DNA of 64,000 nucleotides, taken from contig OY292279.1 of assembly GCA_958496175.1 (NCBI GenBank), positions 5,208,001 to 5,272,000 on the forward strand, read 5' to 3'. The notes under the pieces are model-generated. The model worked only from the letters and a program-made list of their open reading frames with translations. It did not search any database and had not been told where the DNA came from. The position numbers and the translations under genes are program-made. Positions 35,070 to 46,945 of the stretch are shown here, one piece after another (positions within the stretch are counted from its first letter, which is position 1; every line of letters begins with the position of its first letter). The DNA is from Sisyra terminalis. Lineage: Eukaryota; Arthropoda; Insecta; Neuroptera; Sisyridae.

Positions 35070-38000
35070 ATGGTTAACCCACGGTTTTTTCTTGTGCGAA
35101 AAATGATTTCTTCAGCCACTTTGATGGTCGATATCTCCCATAAACGTGGCTTGTTTTCGGAAAAATTTGCACAGCATGTTCAAAAGGACGTATACTTTCA
35201 ATTGGCATGCTTAGAAAACTTTTTTGAAATTTTCGATATCCGTGAAAAATCAACGATGGTTAACCCATGGTTTTTTTTTTGACGAAAAATGAATTCTTCT
35301 GCCACTTTGATAGTCGATATCTCCCATAAACGTGGCTTGTTTTCGGAAAAATTTGCACAGCATGTTCAAAAGGACGTATACTTTCAATTGGCATGCTTAG
35401 AAAACTTTTTTGAAATTTTCGATATCCGTGAAAAATCAACGATGGTTAACCCATGGTTTTTTTTTTGACGAAAAATGAATTCTTCTGCCACTTTGATAGT
35501 CGATATCTCCCATAAACGTGGCTTGTTGTCGGAAAAATTTGCACAGCATGTACAGGAAAGACGTATACTTTTGATAAGCATGCTTAAAAAAATTTTATGA
35601 CTTTTGACGTTTTCGTGAAAAATCAACGATGGTTAACCCACGGTTTTTTCTTGTGCGAAAAATGATTTCTTCAGCCACTTTGATGGTCGATATCTCCCAT
35701 AAACGTGGCTTGTTTTCGGAAAAATTTGCACAGCATGTTCAAAAGGACGTATACTTTCAATTGGCATGCTTAGAAAACTTTTTTGAAATTTTCGATTTCC
35801 GTGAAAAATCAACGATGGTTAACCCATGGTTTTTTTTTTGACGAAAAATGAATTCTTCTGCCACTTTGATAGTCGATATCTCCCATAAACGTGGCTTGTT
35901 TTCGGAAAAAATTGCACAGCATAGACAGGAAAGACGTATACTTTTGATAAACATGCTTAAAAAAAATTTATGACTTTTGACGTTTTCGTGAAAAATCAAC
36001 GATGGTTAACCCATGGTTTTTTTTTTGACGAAAAATGAATTCTTCTGCCACTTTGATAGTCGATATCTCCCATAAACCTGGCTTGTTTTCGAAAAAATTT
36101 GCACAGCATGTACAGGAAAGATGTATACTTTTGATAAGCATGCTTAAAAAAATTTTATGACTTTTGACGTTTTCGTGAAAAATCATCGATGGTTAACCCA
36201 CGGTTTTTTCTTGTGCGAAAAATGATTTCTTCAGCCACTTTGATGGTCGATATCTCCCATAAACGTGGCTTGTTTTCGGAAAAATTTGCACAGCATGTAC
36301 AGGAAAGACGTATACTTTTGATAAGCATACTTAAAAAAATTTTATGACTTTTGACGTATTCGTGAAAAATCAACGATGGTTAACCCACGGTTTTTTCTTG
36401 TGCGAAAAATGATTTCTTCAGCCACTTTGATGGTCGATATCTCCCATAAACGTGGCTTGTTTTCGGAAAAATTTGCACAGCATGTTCAAAAGGACGTATA
36501 CTTTCAATTGGCATGCTTAGAAAACTTTTTTGAAATTTTCGATATCCGTGAAAAATCAACGATGGTTAACCCATGGTTTTTTTTTTGACGAAAAATGAAT
36601 TCTTCTGCCACTTTGATAGTCGATATCTCCCATAAACGTGGCTTGTTTTCGGAAAAATTTGCACAGCATGTTCAAAAGGACGTATACTTTCAATTGGCAT
36701 GCTTAGAAAACTTTTTTGAAATTTTCGATATCCGTGAAAAATCAACGATGGTTAACCCATGGTTTTTTTTTTGACGAAAAATGAATTCTTCTGCCACTTT
36801 GATAGTCGATATCTCCCATAAACGTGGCTTGTTGTCGGAAAAATTTGCACAGCATGTACAGGAAAGACGTATACTTTTGATAAGCATGCTTAAAAAAATT
36901 TTATGACTTTTGACGTTTTCGTGAAAAATCAACGATGGTTAACCCACGGTTTTTTCTTGTGCGAAAAATGATTTCTTCAGCCACTTTGATGGTCGATATC
37001 TCCCATAAACGTGGCTTGTTTTCGGAAAAATTTGCACAGCATGTTCAAAAGGACGTATACTTTCAATTGGCATGCTTAGAAAACTTTTTTGAAATTTTCG
37101 ATTTCCGTGAAAAATCAACGATGGTTAACCCATGGTTTTTTTTTTGACGAAAAATGAATTCTTCTGCCACTTTGATAGTCGATATCTCCCATAAACGTGG
37201 CTTGTTTTCGGAAAAAATTGCACAGCATAGACAGGAAAGACGTATACTTTTGATAAACATGCTTAAAAAAAATTTATGACTTTTGACGTTTTCGTGAAAA
37301 ATCAACGATGGTTAACCCATGGTTTTTTTTTTGACGAAAAATGAATTCTTCTGCCACTTTGATAGTCGATATCTCCCATAAACCTGGCTTGTTTTCGAAA
37401 AAATTTGCACAGCATGTACAGGAAAGATGTATACTTTTGATAAGCATGCTTAAAAAAATTTTATGACTTTTGACGTTTTCGTGAAAAATCATCGATGGTT
37501 AACCCACGGTTTTTTCTTGTGCGAAAAATGATTTCTTCAGCCACTTTGATGGTCGATATCTCCCATAAACGTGGCTTGTTTTCGGAAAAATTTGCACAGC
37601 ATGTACAGGAAAGACGTATACTTTTGATAAGCATACTTAAAAAAATTTTATGACTTTTGACGTATTCGTGAAAAATCAACGATGGTTAACCCACGGTTTT
37701 TTCTTGTGCGAAAAATGATTTCTTCAGCCACTTTGATGGTCGATATCTCCCATAAACGTGGCTTGTTTTCGGAAAAATTTGCACAGCATGTTCAAAAGGA
37801 CGTATACTTTCAATTGGCATGCTTAGAAAACTTTTTTGAAATTTTCGATATCCGTGAAAAATCAACGATGGTTAACCCATGGTTTTTTTTTTGACGAAAA
37901 ATGAATTCTTCTGCCACTTTGATAGTCGATATCTCCCATAAACGTGGCTTGTTTTCGGAAAAATTTGCACAGCATGTTCAAAAGGACGTATACTTTCAAT

Positions 38001-38453
38001 TGGCATGCTTAGAAAACTTTTTTGAAATTTTCGATATCCGTGAAAAATCAACGATGGTTAACCCATGGTTTTTTTTTTGACGAAAAATGAATTCTTCTGC
38101 CACTTTGATAGTCGATATCTCCCATAAACGTGGCTTGTTGTCGGAAAAATTTGCACAGCATGTACAGGAAAGACGTATACTTTTGATAAGCATGCTTAAA
38201 AAAATTTTATGACTTTTGACGTTTTCGTGAAAAATCAACGATGGTTAACCCACGGTTTTTTCTTGTGCGAAAAATGATTTCTTCAGCCACTTTGATGGTC
38301 GATATCTCCCATAAACGTGGCTTGTTTTCGGAAAAATTTGCACAGCATGTTCAAAAGGACGTATACTTTCAATTGGCATGCTTAGAAAACTTTTTTGAAA
38401 TTTTCGATTTCCGTGAAAAATCAACGATGGTTAACCCATGGTTTTTTTTTTGA
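35070..38453 (+). repeat. 7-mer higher-order repeat (1306 bp), 2.6 copies
   Basis: Blocks at 35070, 36376 and 37682 share the same series of variants (gatatccgtg tail, gttgtcggaaaaa, gcatagacagg, aaacctggcttg, aatcatcgatgg), spaced by exactly 1306 bp. The third copy keeps the pattern only to about 38453. Confidence 0.87.
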
Positions 38454-40478
38454 CGAAAAATGATTTCTTCTGCCACTTTGATAGTCGATATCTCCCATAA
38501 ACGTGGCTTGTTTTCGGAAAAATTTGCACAGCATGTTCAAAAGGACGTATACTTTCAATTGGCATGCTTAGAAAACTTTTTTGAAATTTTCGATATCCGT
38601 GAAAAATCAACGATGGTTAACCCATGGTTTTTTTTTTGACGAAAAATGAATTCTTCTGCCACTTTGATAGTCGATATCTCCCATAAACGTGGCTTGTTGT
38701 CGGAAAAATTTGCACAGCATGTACAGGAAAGACGTATACTTTTGATAAGCATGCTTAAAAAAATTTTATGACTTTTGACGTTTTCGTGAAAAATCAACGA
38801 TGGTTAACCCACGGTTTTTTCTTGTGCGAAAAATGATTTCTTCAGCCACTTTGATGGTCGATATCTCCCATAAACGTGGCTTGTTTTCGGAAAAATTTGC
38901 ACAGCATGTTCAAAAGGACGTATACTTTCAATTGGCATGCTTAGAAAACTTTTTTGAAATTTTCGATTTCCGTGAAAAATCAACGATGGTTAACCCATGG
39001 TTTTTTTTTTGACGAAAAATGAATTCTTCTGCCACTTTGATAGTCGATATCTCCCATAAACGTGGCTTGTTTTCGGAAAAAATTGCACAGCATGTACAGG
39101 AAAGACGTATACTTTTGATAAGCATACTTAAAAAAATTTTATGACTTTTGACGTATTCGTGAAAAATCAACGATGGTTAACCCACGGTTTTTTCTTGTGC
39201 GAAAAATGATTTCTTCAGCCACTTTGATGGTCGATATCTCCCATAAACGTGGCTTGTTTTCGGAAAAATTTGCACAGCATGTTCAAAAGGACGTATACTT
39301 TCAATTGGCATGCTTAGAAAACTTTTTTGAAATTTTCGATTTTTGTGAAAAATCAACGATGGTTAACCCATGGTTTTTTTTTTGACGAAAAATGATTTCT
39401 TCTGCCACTTTGATAGACGATATCTCCCATAAACGAGGCTTGTTTTCGGAAAATTTGCACAGCTTGTACAAAAGGACTTATACTTTCAATTGGCATGCTT
39501 AGAAAACTTTTTTGAAATTTTCGATTTCCGTGAAAAATCAACGATGGTTAACCCATGGTTTTTTTTTTGACGAAAAATGAATTCTTCTGCCACTTTGATA
39601 GTCGATATCTCCCATAAACGTGGCTTGTTTTCGGAAAAAATTGCACAGCATAGACAGGAAAGACGTATACTTTTGATAAGCATGCTTAAAAAAAATTTAT
39701 GACTTTTGACGTTTTCGTGAAAAATCAACGATTGTTAACCCATGGTTTTTTTTTTGACGAAAAATGAATTCTTCTGCCACTTTGATAGTCGATATCTCCC
39801 ATAAACGTGGCTTGTTTTCGAAAAAATTTGCACAGCATGTACAGGAAAGATGTATACTTTTGATAAGCATGCTTAAAAAAATTTTATGACTTTTGACGTT
39901 TTCGTGAAAAATCAACGATGGTTAACCCACGGTTTTTTCTTGTGCGAAAAATGATTTCTTCAGCCACTTTGATGGTCGATATCTCCCATAAACGTGGCTT
40001 GTTTTCGGAAAAAATTGCACAGCATAGACAGGAAAGACGTATACTTTTGATAAACATGCTTAAAAAAAATTTATGACTTTTGACGTTTTCGTGAAAAATC
40101 AACGATGGTTAACCCATGGTTTTTTTTTTGACGAAAAATGAATTCTTCTGCCACTTTGATAGTCGATATCTCCCATAAACCTGGCTTGTTTTCGAAAAAA
40201 TTTGCACAGCATGTACAGGAAAGATGTATACTTTTGATAAGCATGCTTAAAAAAATTTTATGACTTTTGACGTTTTCGTGAAAAATCATCGATGGTTAAC
40301 CCACGGTTTTTTCTTGTGCGAAAAATGATTTCTTCAGCCACTTTGATGGTCGATATCTCCCATAAACGTGGCTTGTTTTCGGAAAAATTTGCACAGCATG
40401 TACAGGAAAGACGTATACTTTTGATAAGCATACTTAAAAAAATTTTATGACTTTTGACGTATTCGTGAAAAATCAACG
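37682..40478 (+). repeat. 15-mer segment, copy 1 (2797 bp)
   Basis: Matches the segment starting at 40479 with an offset of 2797 bp until about 39915. It then lacks one monomer relative to that copy because of the hybrid monomer at about 39916-40102. Confidence 0.83.
39916..40102 (+). repeat. Hybrid monomer (C-head, middle-subfamily B-tail)
   Basis: The left part has the C-head with cttcagccactttgatgg, and the right part has aaaaaattgcacagcatagac and a B-tail. In the sister segment near 42715-43085 these two parts belong to two successive monomers. The hybrid therefore looks like the product of an unequal crossover inside the conserved cataaacgtggcttg core that removed one unit. Confidence 0.75.
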
Positions 40479-43461
40479 ATGGTTAACCCACGGTTTTTTC
40501 TTGTGCGAAAAATGATTTCTTCAGCCACTTTGATGGTCGATATCTCCCATAAACGTGGCTTGTTTTCGGAAAAATTTGCACAGCATGTTCAAAAGGACGT
40601 ATACTTTCAATTGGCATGCTTAGAAAACTTTTTTGAAATTTTCGATATCCGTGAAAAATCAACGATGGTTAACCCATGGTTTTTTTTTTGACGAAAAATG
40701 AATTCTTCTGCCACTTTGATAGTCGATATCTCCCATAAACGTGGCTTGTTTTCGGAAAAATTTGCACAGCATGTTCAAAAGGACGTATACTTTCAATTGG
40801 CATGCTTAGAAAACTTTTTTGAAATTTTCGATATCCGTGAAAAATCAACGATGGTTAACCCATGGTTTTTTTTTTGACGAAAAATGAATTCTTCTGCCAC
40901 TTTGATAGTCGATATCTCCCATAAACGTGGCTTGTTGTCGGAAAAATTTGCACAGCATGTACAGGAAAGACGTATACTTTTGATAAGCATGCTTAAAAAA
41001 ATTTTATGACTTTTGACGTTTTCGTGAAAAATCAACGATGGTTAACCCACGGTTTTTTCTTGTGCGAAAAATGATTTCTTCAGCCACTTTGATGGTCGAT
41101 ATCTCCCATAAACGTGGCTTGTTTTCGGAAAAATTTGCACAGCATGTTCAAAAGGACGTATACTTTCAATTGGCATGCTTAGAAAACTTTTTTGAAATTT
41201 TCGATTTCCGTGAAAAATCAACGATGGTTAACCCATGGTTTTTTTTTTGACGAAAAATGATTTCTTCTGCCACTTTGATAGTCGATATCTCCCATAAACG
41301 TGGCTTGTTTTCGGAAAAATTTGCACAGCATGTTCAAAAGGACGTATACTTTCAATTGGCATGCTTAGAAAACTTTTTTGAAATTTTCGATATCCGTGAA
41401 AAATCAACGATGGTTAACCCATGGTTTTTTTTTTGACGAAAAATGAATTCTTCTGCCACTTTGATAGTCGATATCTCCCATAAACGTGGCTTGTTGTCGG
41501 AAAAATTTGCACAGCATGTACAGGAAAGACGTATACTTTTGATAAGCATGCTTAAAAAAATTTTATGACTTTTGACGTTTTCGTGAAAAATCAACGATGG
41601 TTAACCCACGGTTTTTTCTTGTGCGAAAAATGATTTCTTCAGCCACTTTGATGGTCGATATCTCCCATAAACGTGGCTTGTTTTCGGAAAAATTTGCACA
41701 GCATGTTCAAAAGGACGTATACTTTCAATTGGCATGCTTAGAAAACTTTTTTGAAATTTTCGATTTCCGTGAAAAATCAACGATGGTTAACCCATGGTTT
41801 TTTTTTTGACGAAAAATGAATTCTTCTGCCACTTTGATAGTCGATATCTCCCATAAACGTGGCTTGTTTTCGGAAAAAATTGCACAGCATGTACAGGAAA
41901 GACGTATACTTTTGATAAGCATACTTAAAAAAATTTTATGACTTTTGACGTATTCGTGAAAAATCAACGATGGTTAACCCACGGTTTTTTCTTGTGCGAA
42001 AAATGATTTCTTCAGCCACTTTGATGGTCGATATCTCCCATAAACGTGGCTTGTTTTCGGAAAAATTTGCACAGCATGTTCAAAAGGACGTATACTTTCA
42101 ATTGGCATGCTTAGAAAACTTTTTTGAAATTTTCGATTTTTGTGAAAAATCAACGATGGTTAACCCATGGTTTTTTTTTTGACGAAAAATGATTTCTTCT
42201 GCCACTTTGATAGACGATATCTCCCATAAACGAGGCTTGTTTTCGGAAAATTTGCACAGCTTGTACAAAAGGACTTATACTTTCAATTGGCATGCTTAGA
42301 AAACTTTTTTGAAATTTTCGATTTCCGTGAAAAATCAACGATGGTTAACCCATGGTTTTTTTTTTGACGAAAAATGAATTCTTCTGCCACTTTGATAGTC
42401 GATATCTCCCATAAACGTGGCTTGTTTTCGGAAAAAATTGCACAGCATAGACAGGAAAGACGTATACTTTTGATAAGCATGCTTAAAAAAAATTTATGAC
42501 TTTTGACGTTTTCGTGAAAAATCAACGATTGTTAACCCATGGTTTTTTTTTTGACGAAAAATGAATTCTTCTGCCACTTTGATAGTCGATATCTCCCATA
42601 AACGTGGCTTGTTTTCGAAAAAATTTGCACAGCATGTACAGGAAAGATGTATACTTTTGATAAGCATGCTTAAAAAAATTTTATGACTTTTGACGTTTTC
42701 GTGAAAAATCAACGATGGTTAACCCACGGTTTTTTCTTGTGCGAAAAATGATTTCTTCAGCCACTTTGATGGTCGATATCTCCCATAAACGTGGCTTGTT
42801 TTCGGAAAAATTTGCACAGCATGTTCAAAAGGACGTATACTTTCAATTGGCATGCTTAGAAAACTTTTTTGAAATTTTCGATTTCCGTGAAAAATCAACG
42901 ATGGTTAACCCATGGTTTTTTTTTTGACGAAAAATGAATTCTTCTGCCACTTTGATAGTCGATATCTCCCATAAACGTGGCTTGTTTTCGGAAAAAATTG
43001 CACAGCATAGACAGGAAAGACGTATACTTTTGATAAACATGCTTAAAAAAAATTTATGACTTTTGACGTTTTCGTGAAAAATCAACGATGGTTAACCCAT
43101 GGTTTTTTTTTTGACGAAAAATGAATTCTTCTGCCACTTTGATAGTCGATATCTCCCATAAACCTGGCTTGTTTTCGAAAAAATTTGCACAGCATGTACA
43201 GGAAAGATGTATACTTTTGATAAGCATGCTTAAAAAAATTTTATGACTTTTGACGTTTTCGTGAAAAATCATCGATGGTTAACCCACGGTTTTTTCTTGT
43301 GCGAAAAATGATTTCTTCAGCCACTTTGATGGTCGATATCTCCCATAAACGTGGCTTGTTTTCGGAAAAATTTGCACAGCATGTACAGGAAAGACGTATA
43401 CTTTTGATAAGCATACTTAAAAAAATTTTATGACTTTTGACGTATTCGTGAAAAATCAACG
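40479..43461 (+). repeat. 15-mer segment, copy 2 with the extra monomer (2983 bp)
   Basis: This is the sister of 37682-40478 and is 186 bp longer. It includes the intact C-head A-tail monomer at 42715 followed by a T-head gcatagacagg monomer. From about 42150 to 44606 it also matches 30213-32669 at an offset of 11937 bp (64 units). Confidence 0.83.
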
Positions 43462-46400
43462 ATGGTTAACCCACGGTTTTTTCTTGTGCGAAAAATGATT
43501 TCTTCAGCCACTTTGATGGTCGATATCTCCCATAAACGTGGCTTGTTTTCGGAAAAATTTGCACAGCATGTTCTAAAGGACGTATACTTTCAATTGGCAT
43601 GCTTAGAAAACTTTTTTGAAATTTTCGATTTCCGTGAAAAATCAACGATGGTTAACCCATGGTTTTTTTTTTGACGAAAAATGATTTCTTCTGCCACTTT
43701 GATAGTCGATATCTCCCATAAACGTGGCTTGTTTTCGGAAAAATTTGCACAGCATGTTCAAAAGGACGTATACTTTCAATTGGCATGCTTAGAAAACTTT
43801 TTTGAAATTTTCGATATCCGTGAAAAATCAACGATGGTTAACCCATGGTTTTTTTTTTGACGAAAAATGAATTCTTCTGCCACTTTGATAGTCGATATCT
43901 CCCATAAACGTGGCTTGTTGTCGGAAAAATTTGCACAGCATGTACAGGAAAGACGTATACTTTTGATAAGCATGCTTAAAAAAATTTTATGACTTTTGAC
44001 GTTTTCGTGAAAAATCAACGATGGTTAACCCACGGTTTTTTCTTGTGCGAAAAATGATTTCTTCAGCCACTTTGATGGTCGATATCTCCCATAAACGTGG
44101 CTTGTTTTCGGAAAAATTTGCACAGCATGTTCAAAAGGACGTATACTTTCAATTGGCATGCTTAGAAAACTTTTTTGAAATTTTCGATTTCCGTGAAAAA
44201 TCAACGATGGTTAACCCATGGTTTTTTTTTTGACGAAAAATGAATTCTTCTGCCACTTTGATAGTCGATATCTCCCATAAACGTGGCTTGTTTTCGGAAA
44301 AAATTGCACAGCATGTACAGGAAAGACGTATACTTTTGATAAGCATACTTAAAAAAATTTTATGACTTTTGACGTATTCGTGAAAAATCAACGATGGTTA
44401 ACCCACGGTTTTTTCTTGTGCGAAAAATGATTTCTTCAGCCACTTTGATGGTCGATATCTCCCATAAACGTGGCTTGTTTTCGGAAAAATTTGCACAGCA
44501 TGTTCAAAAGGACGTATACTTTCAATTGGCATGCTTAGAAAACTTTTTTGAAATTTTCGATTTTTGTGAAAAATCAACGATGGTTAACCCATGGTTTTTT
44601 TTTTGACGAAAAATGATTTCTTCTGCCACTTTGATAGTCGATATCTCCCATAAACGTGGCTTGTTTTCGGAAAAATTTGCACAGCATGTTCAAAAGGACG
44701 TATACTTTCAATTGGCATGCTTAGAAAACTTTTTTGAAATTTTCGATTTCCGTGAAAAATCAACGATGGTTAACCCATGGTTTTTTTTTTGACGAAAAAT
44801 GAATTCTTCTGCCACTTTGATAGTCGATATCTCCCATAAACGTGGCTTGTTTTCGGAAAAATTTGCACAGCATGTACAGGAAAGACGTATACTTTTGATA
44901 AGCATGCTTAAAAAAATTTTATGACTTTTGACGTTTAAGTGAAAAATCAACGATGGTTAACCCACGGTTTTTTCTTGTGCGAAAAATGATTTCTTCAGCC
45001 ACTTTGATGGTCGATATCTCCCATAAACGTGGCTTGTTTTCGGAAAAATTTGCACAGCATGTTCAAAAGGACGTATACTTTCAATTGGCATGCTTAGAAA
45101 ACTTTTTTGATATTTTCGATTTCCGTGAAAAATCAACGATGGTTAACCCATGGTTTTTTTTTTGACGAAAAATGATTTCTTCTGCCACTTTGATAGTCGA
45201 TATCTCCCATAAACGTGGCTTGTTTTCGGAAAAATTTGCACAGCATGTTCAAAAGGACGTATACTTTCAATTGGCATGCTTAGAAAACTTTTTTGAAATT
45301 TTCGATATCCGTGAAAAATCAACGATGGTTAACCCATGGTTTTTTTTTTGACGAAAAATGAATTCTTCTGCCACTTTGATAGTCGATATCTCCCATAAAC
45401 GTGGCTTGTTGTCGGAAAAATTTGCACAGCATGTACAGGAAAGACGTATACTTTTGATAAGCATGCTTAAAAAAATTTTATGACTTTTGACGTTTTCGTG
45501 AAAAATCAACGATGGTTAACCCACGGTTTTTTCTTGTGCGAAAAATGATTTCTTCAGCCACTTTGATGGTCGATATCTCCCATAAACGTGGCTTGTTTTC
45601 GGAAAAATTTGCACAGCATGTTCAAAAGGACGTATACTTTCAATTGGCATGCTTAGAAAACTTTTTTGAAATTTTCGATTTCCGTGAAAAATCAACGATG
45701 GTTAACCCATGGTTTTTTTTTTGACGAAAAATGAATTCTTCTGCCACTTTGATAGTCGATATCTCCCATAAACGTGGCTTGTTTTCGGAAAAAATTGCAC
45801 AGCATGTACAGGAAAGACGTATACTTTTGATAAACATGCTTAAAAAAATTTTATGACTTTTGACGTTTTCGTGAAAAATCAACGATGGTTAACCCATGGT
45901 TTTTTTTTTGACGAAAAATGATTTCTTCTGCCCCTTTGATAGACGATATCTCCCATAAACGAGGCTTGTTTTCGGAAAATTTGCACAGCTTGTACAAAAG
46001 GACTTATACTTTCAATTGGCATGCTTAGAAAACTTTTTTGAAATTTTTGATTTCCGTGAAAAATCAACGATGGTTAACCCACGGTTTTTTCTTGTGCGAA
46101 AAATGATTTCTTCAGCCACTTTGATGGTCGATATCTCCCATAAACGTGGCTTGTTTTCGGAAAAATTTGCACAGCATGTTCAAAAGGACGTATACTTTCA
46201 ATTGGCATGCTTAGAAAACTTTTTTGAAATTTTCGATTTTTGTGAAAAATCAACGATGGTTAACCCATGGTTTTTTTTTTGACGAAAAATGATTTCTTCT
46301 GCCACTTTGATAGTCGATATCTCCCATAAACGTGGCTTGTTTTCGGAAAAATTTGCACAGCATGTACAAAAGGACGTATACTTTCAATTGGCATGCTTAG

Positions 46401-46945
46401 AAAACTTTTTTGAAATTTTCGATTTTTGTGAAAAATCAACGATGGTTAACCCATGGTTTTTTTTTTGACGAAAAATGATTTCTTCTGCCACTTTGATAGT
46501 CGATATCTCCCATAAACGTGGCTTGTTTTCGGAAAAATTTGCACAGCATGTACAAAAGGACGTATACTTTCAATTGGCATGCTTAGAAAACTTTTTTGAA
46601 ATTTTCGATTTCCGTGAAAAATCAACGATGGTTAACCCATGGTTTTTTTTTTTTGACGAAAAATGATTTCTTCTGCCACTTTGATAGTCGATATCTCCCA
46701 TAAACGTGGCTTGTTTTCAGAAAAATTTGCACAGCATGTACAGGAAAGACGTATACTTTTGATAAGCATGCTAAAAAAAATTTTATGACTTTTGACGTTT
46801 TCGTGAAAAATCAACGATGGTTAACCCATGGTTTTTTTTTTTGACGAAAAATGATTTCTTCTGCCACTTTGATAGTCGATATCTCCCATAAACGTGGCTT
46901 GTTTTCGGAAAAATTTGCACAGCATGTTCAAAAGGACGTATACTT
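43462..46945 (+). repeat. Middle satellite block leading to the A-rich domain
   Basis: The start (43462-44606) repeats 31525-32669. The part from about 44600 to 46070 recurs at 50190-51660 with an offset of 5590 bp. Near 46630 and 46830 the T-head tract is longer (12 and 11 T instead of 10), which changes the local frame. Between 46070 and 46630 three monomers in a row carry A-tails. Confidence 0.78.
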
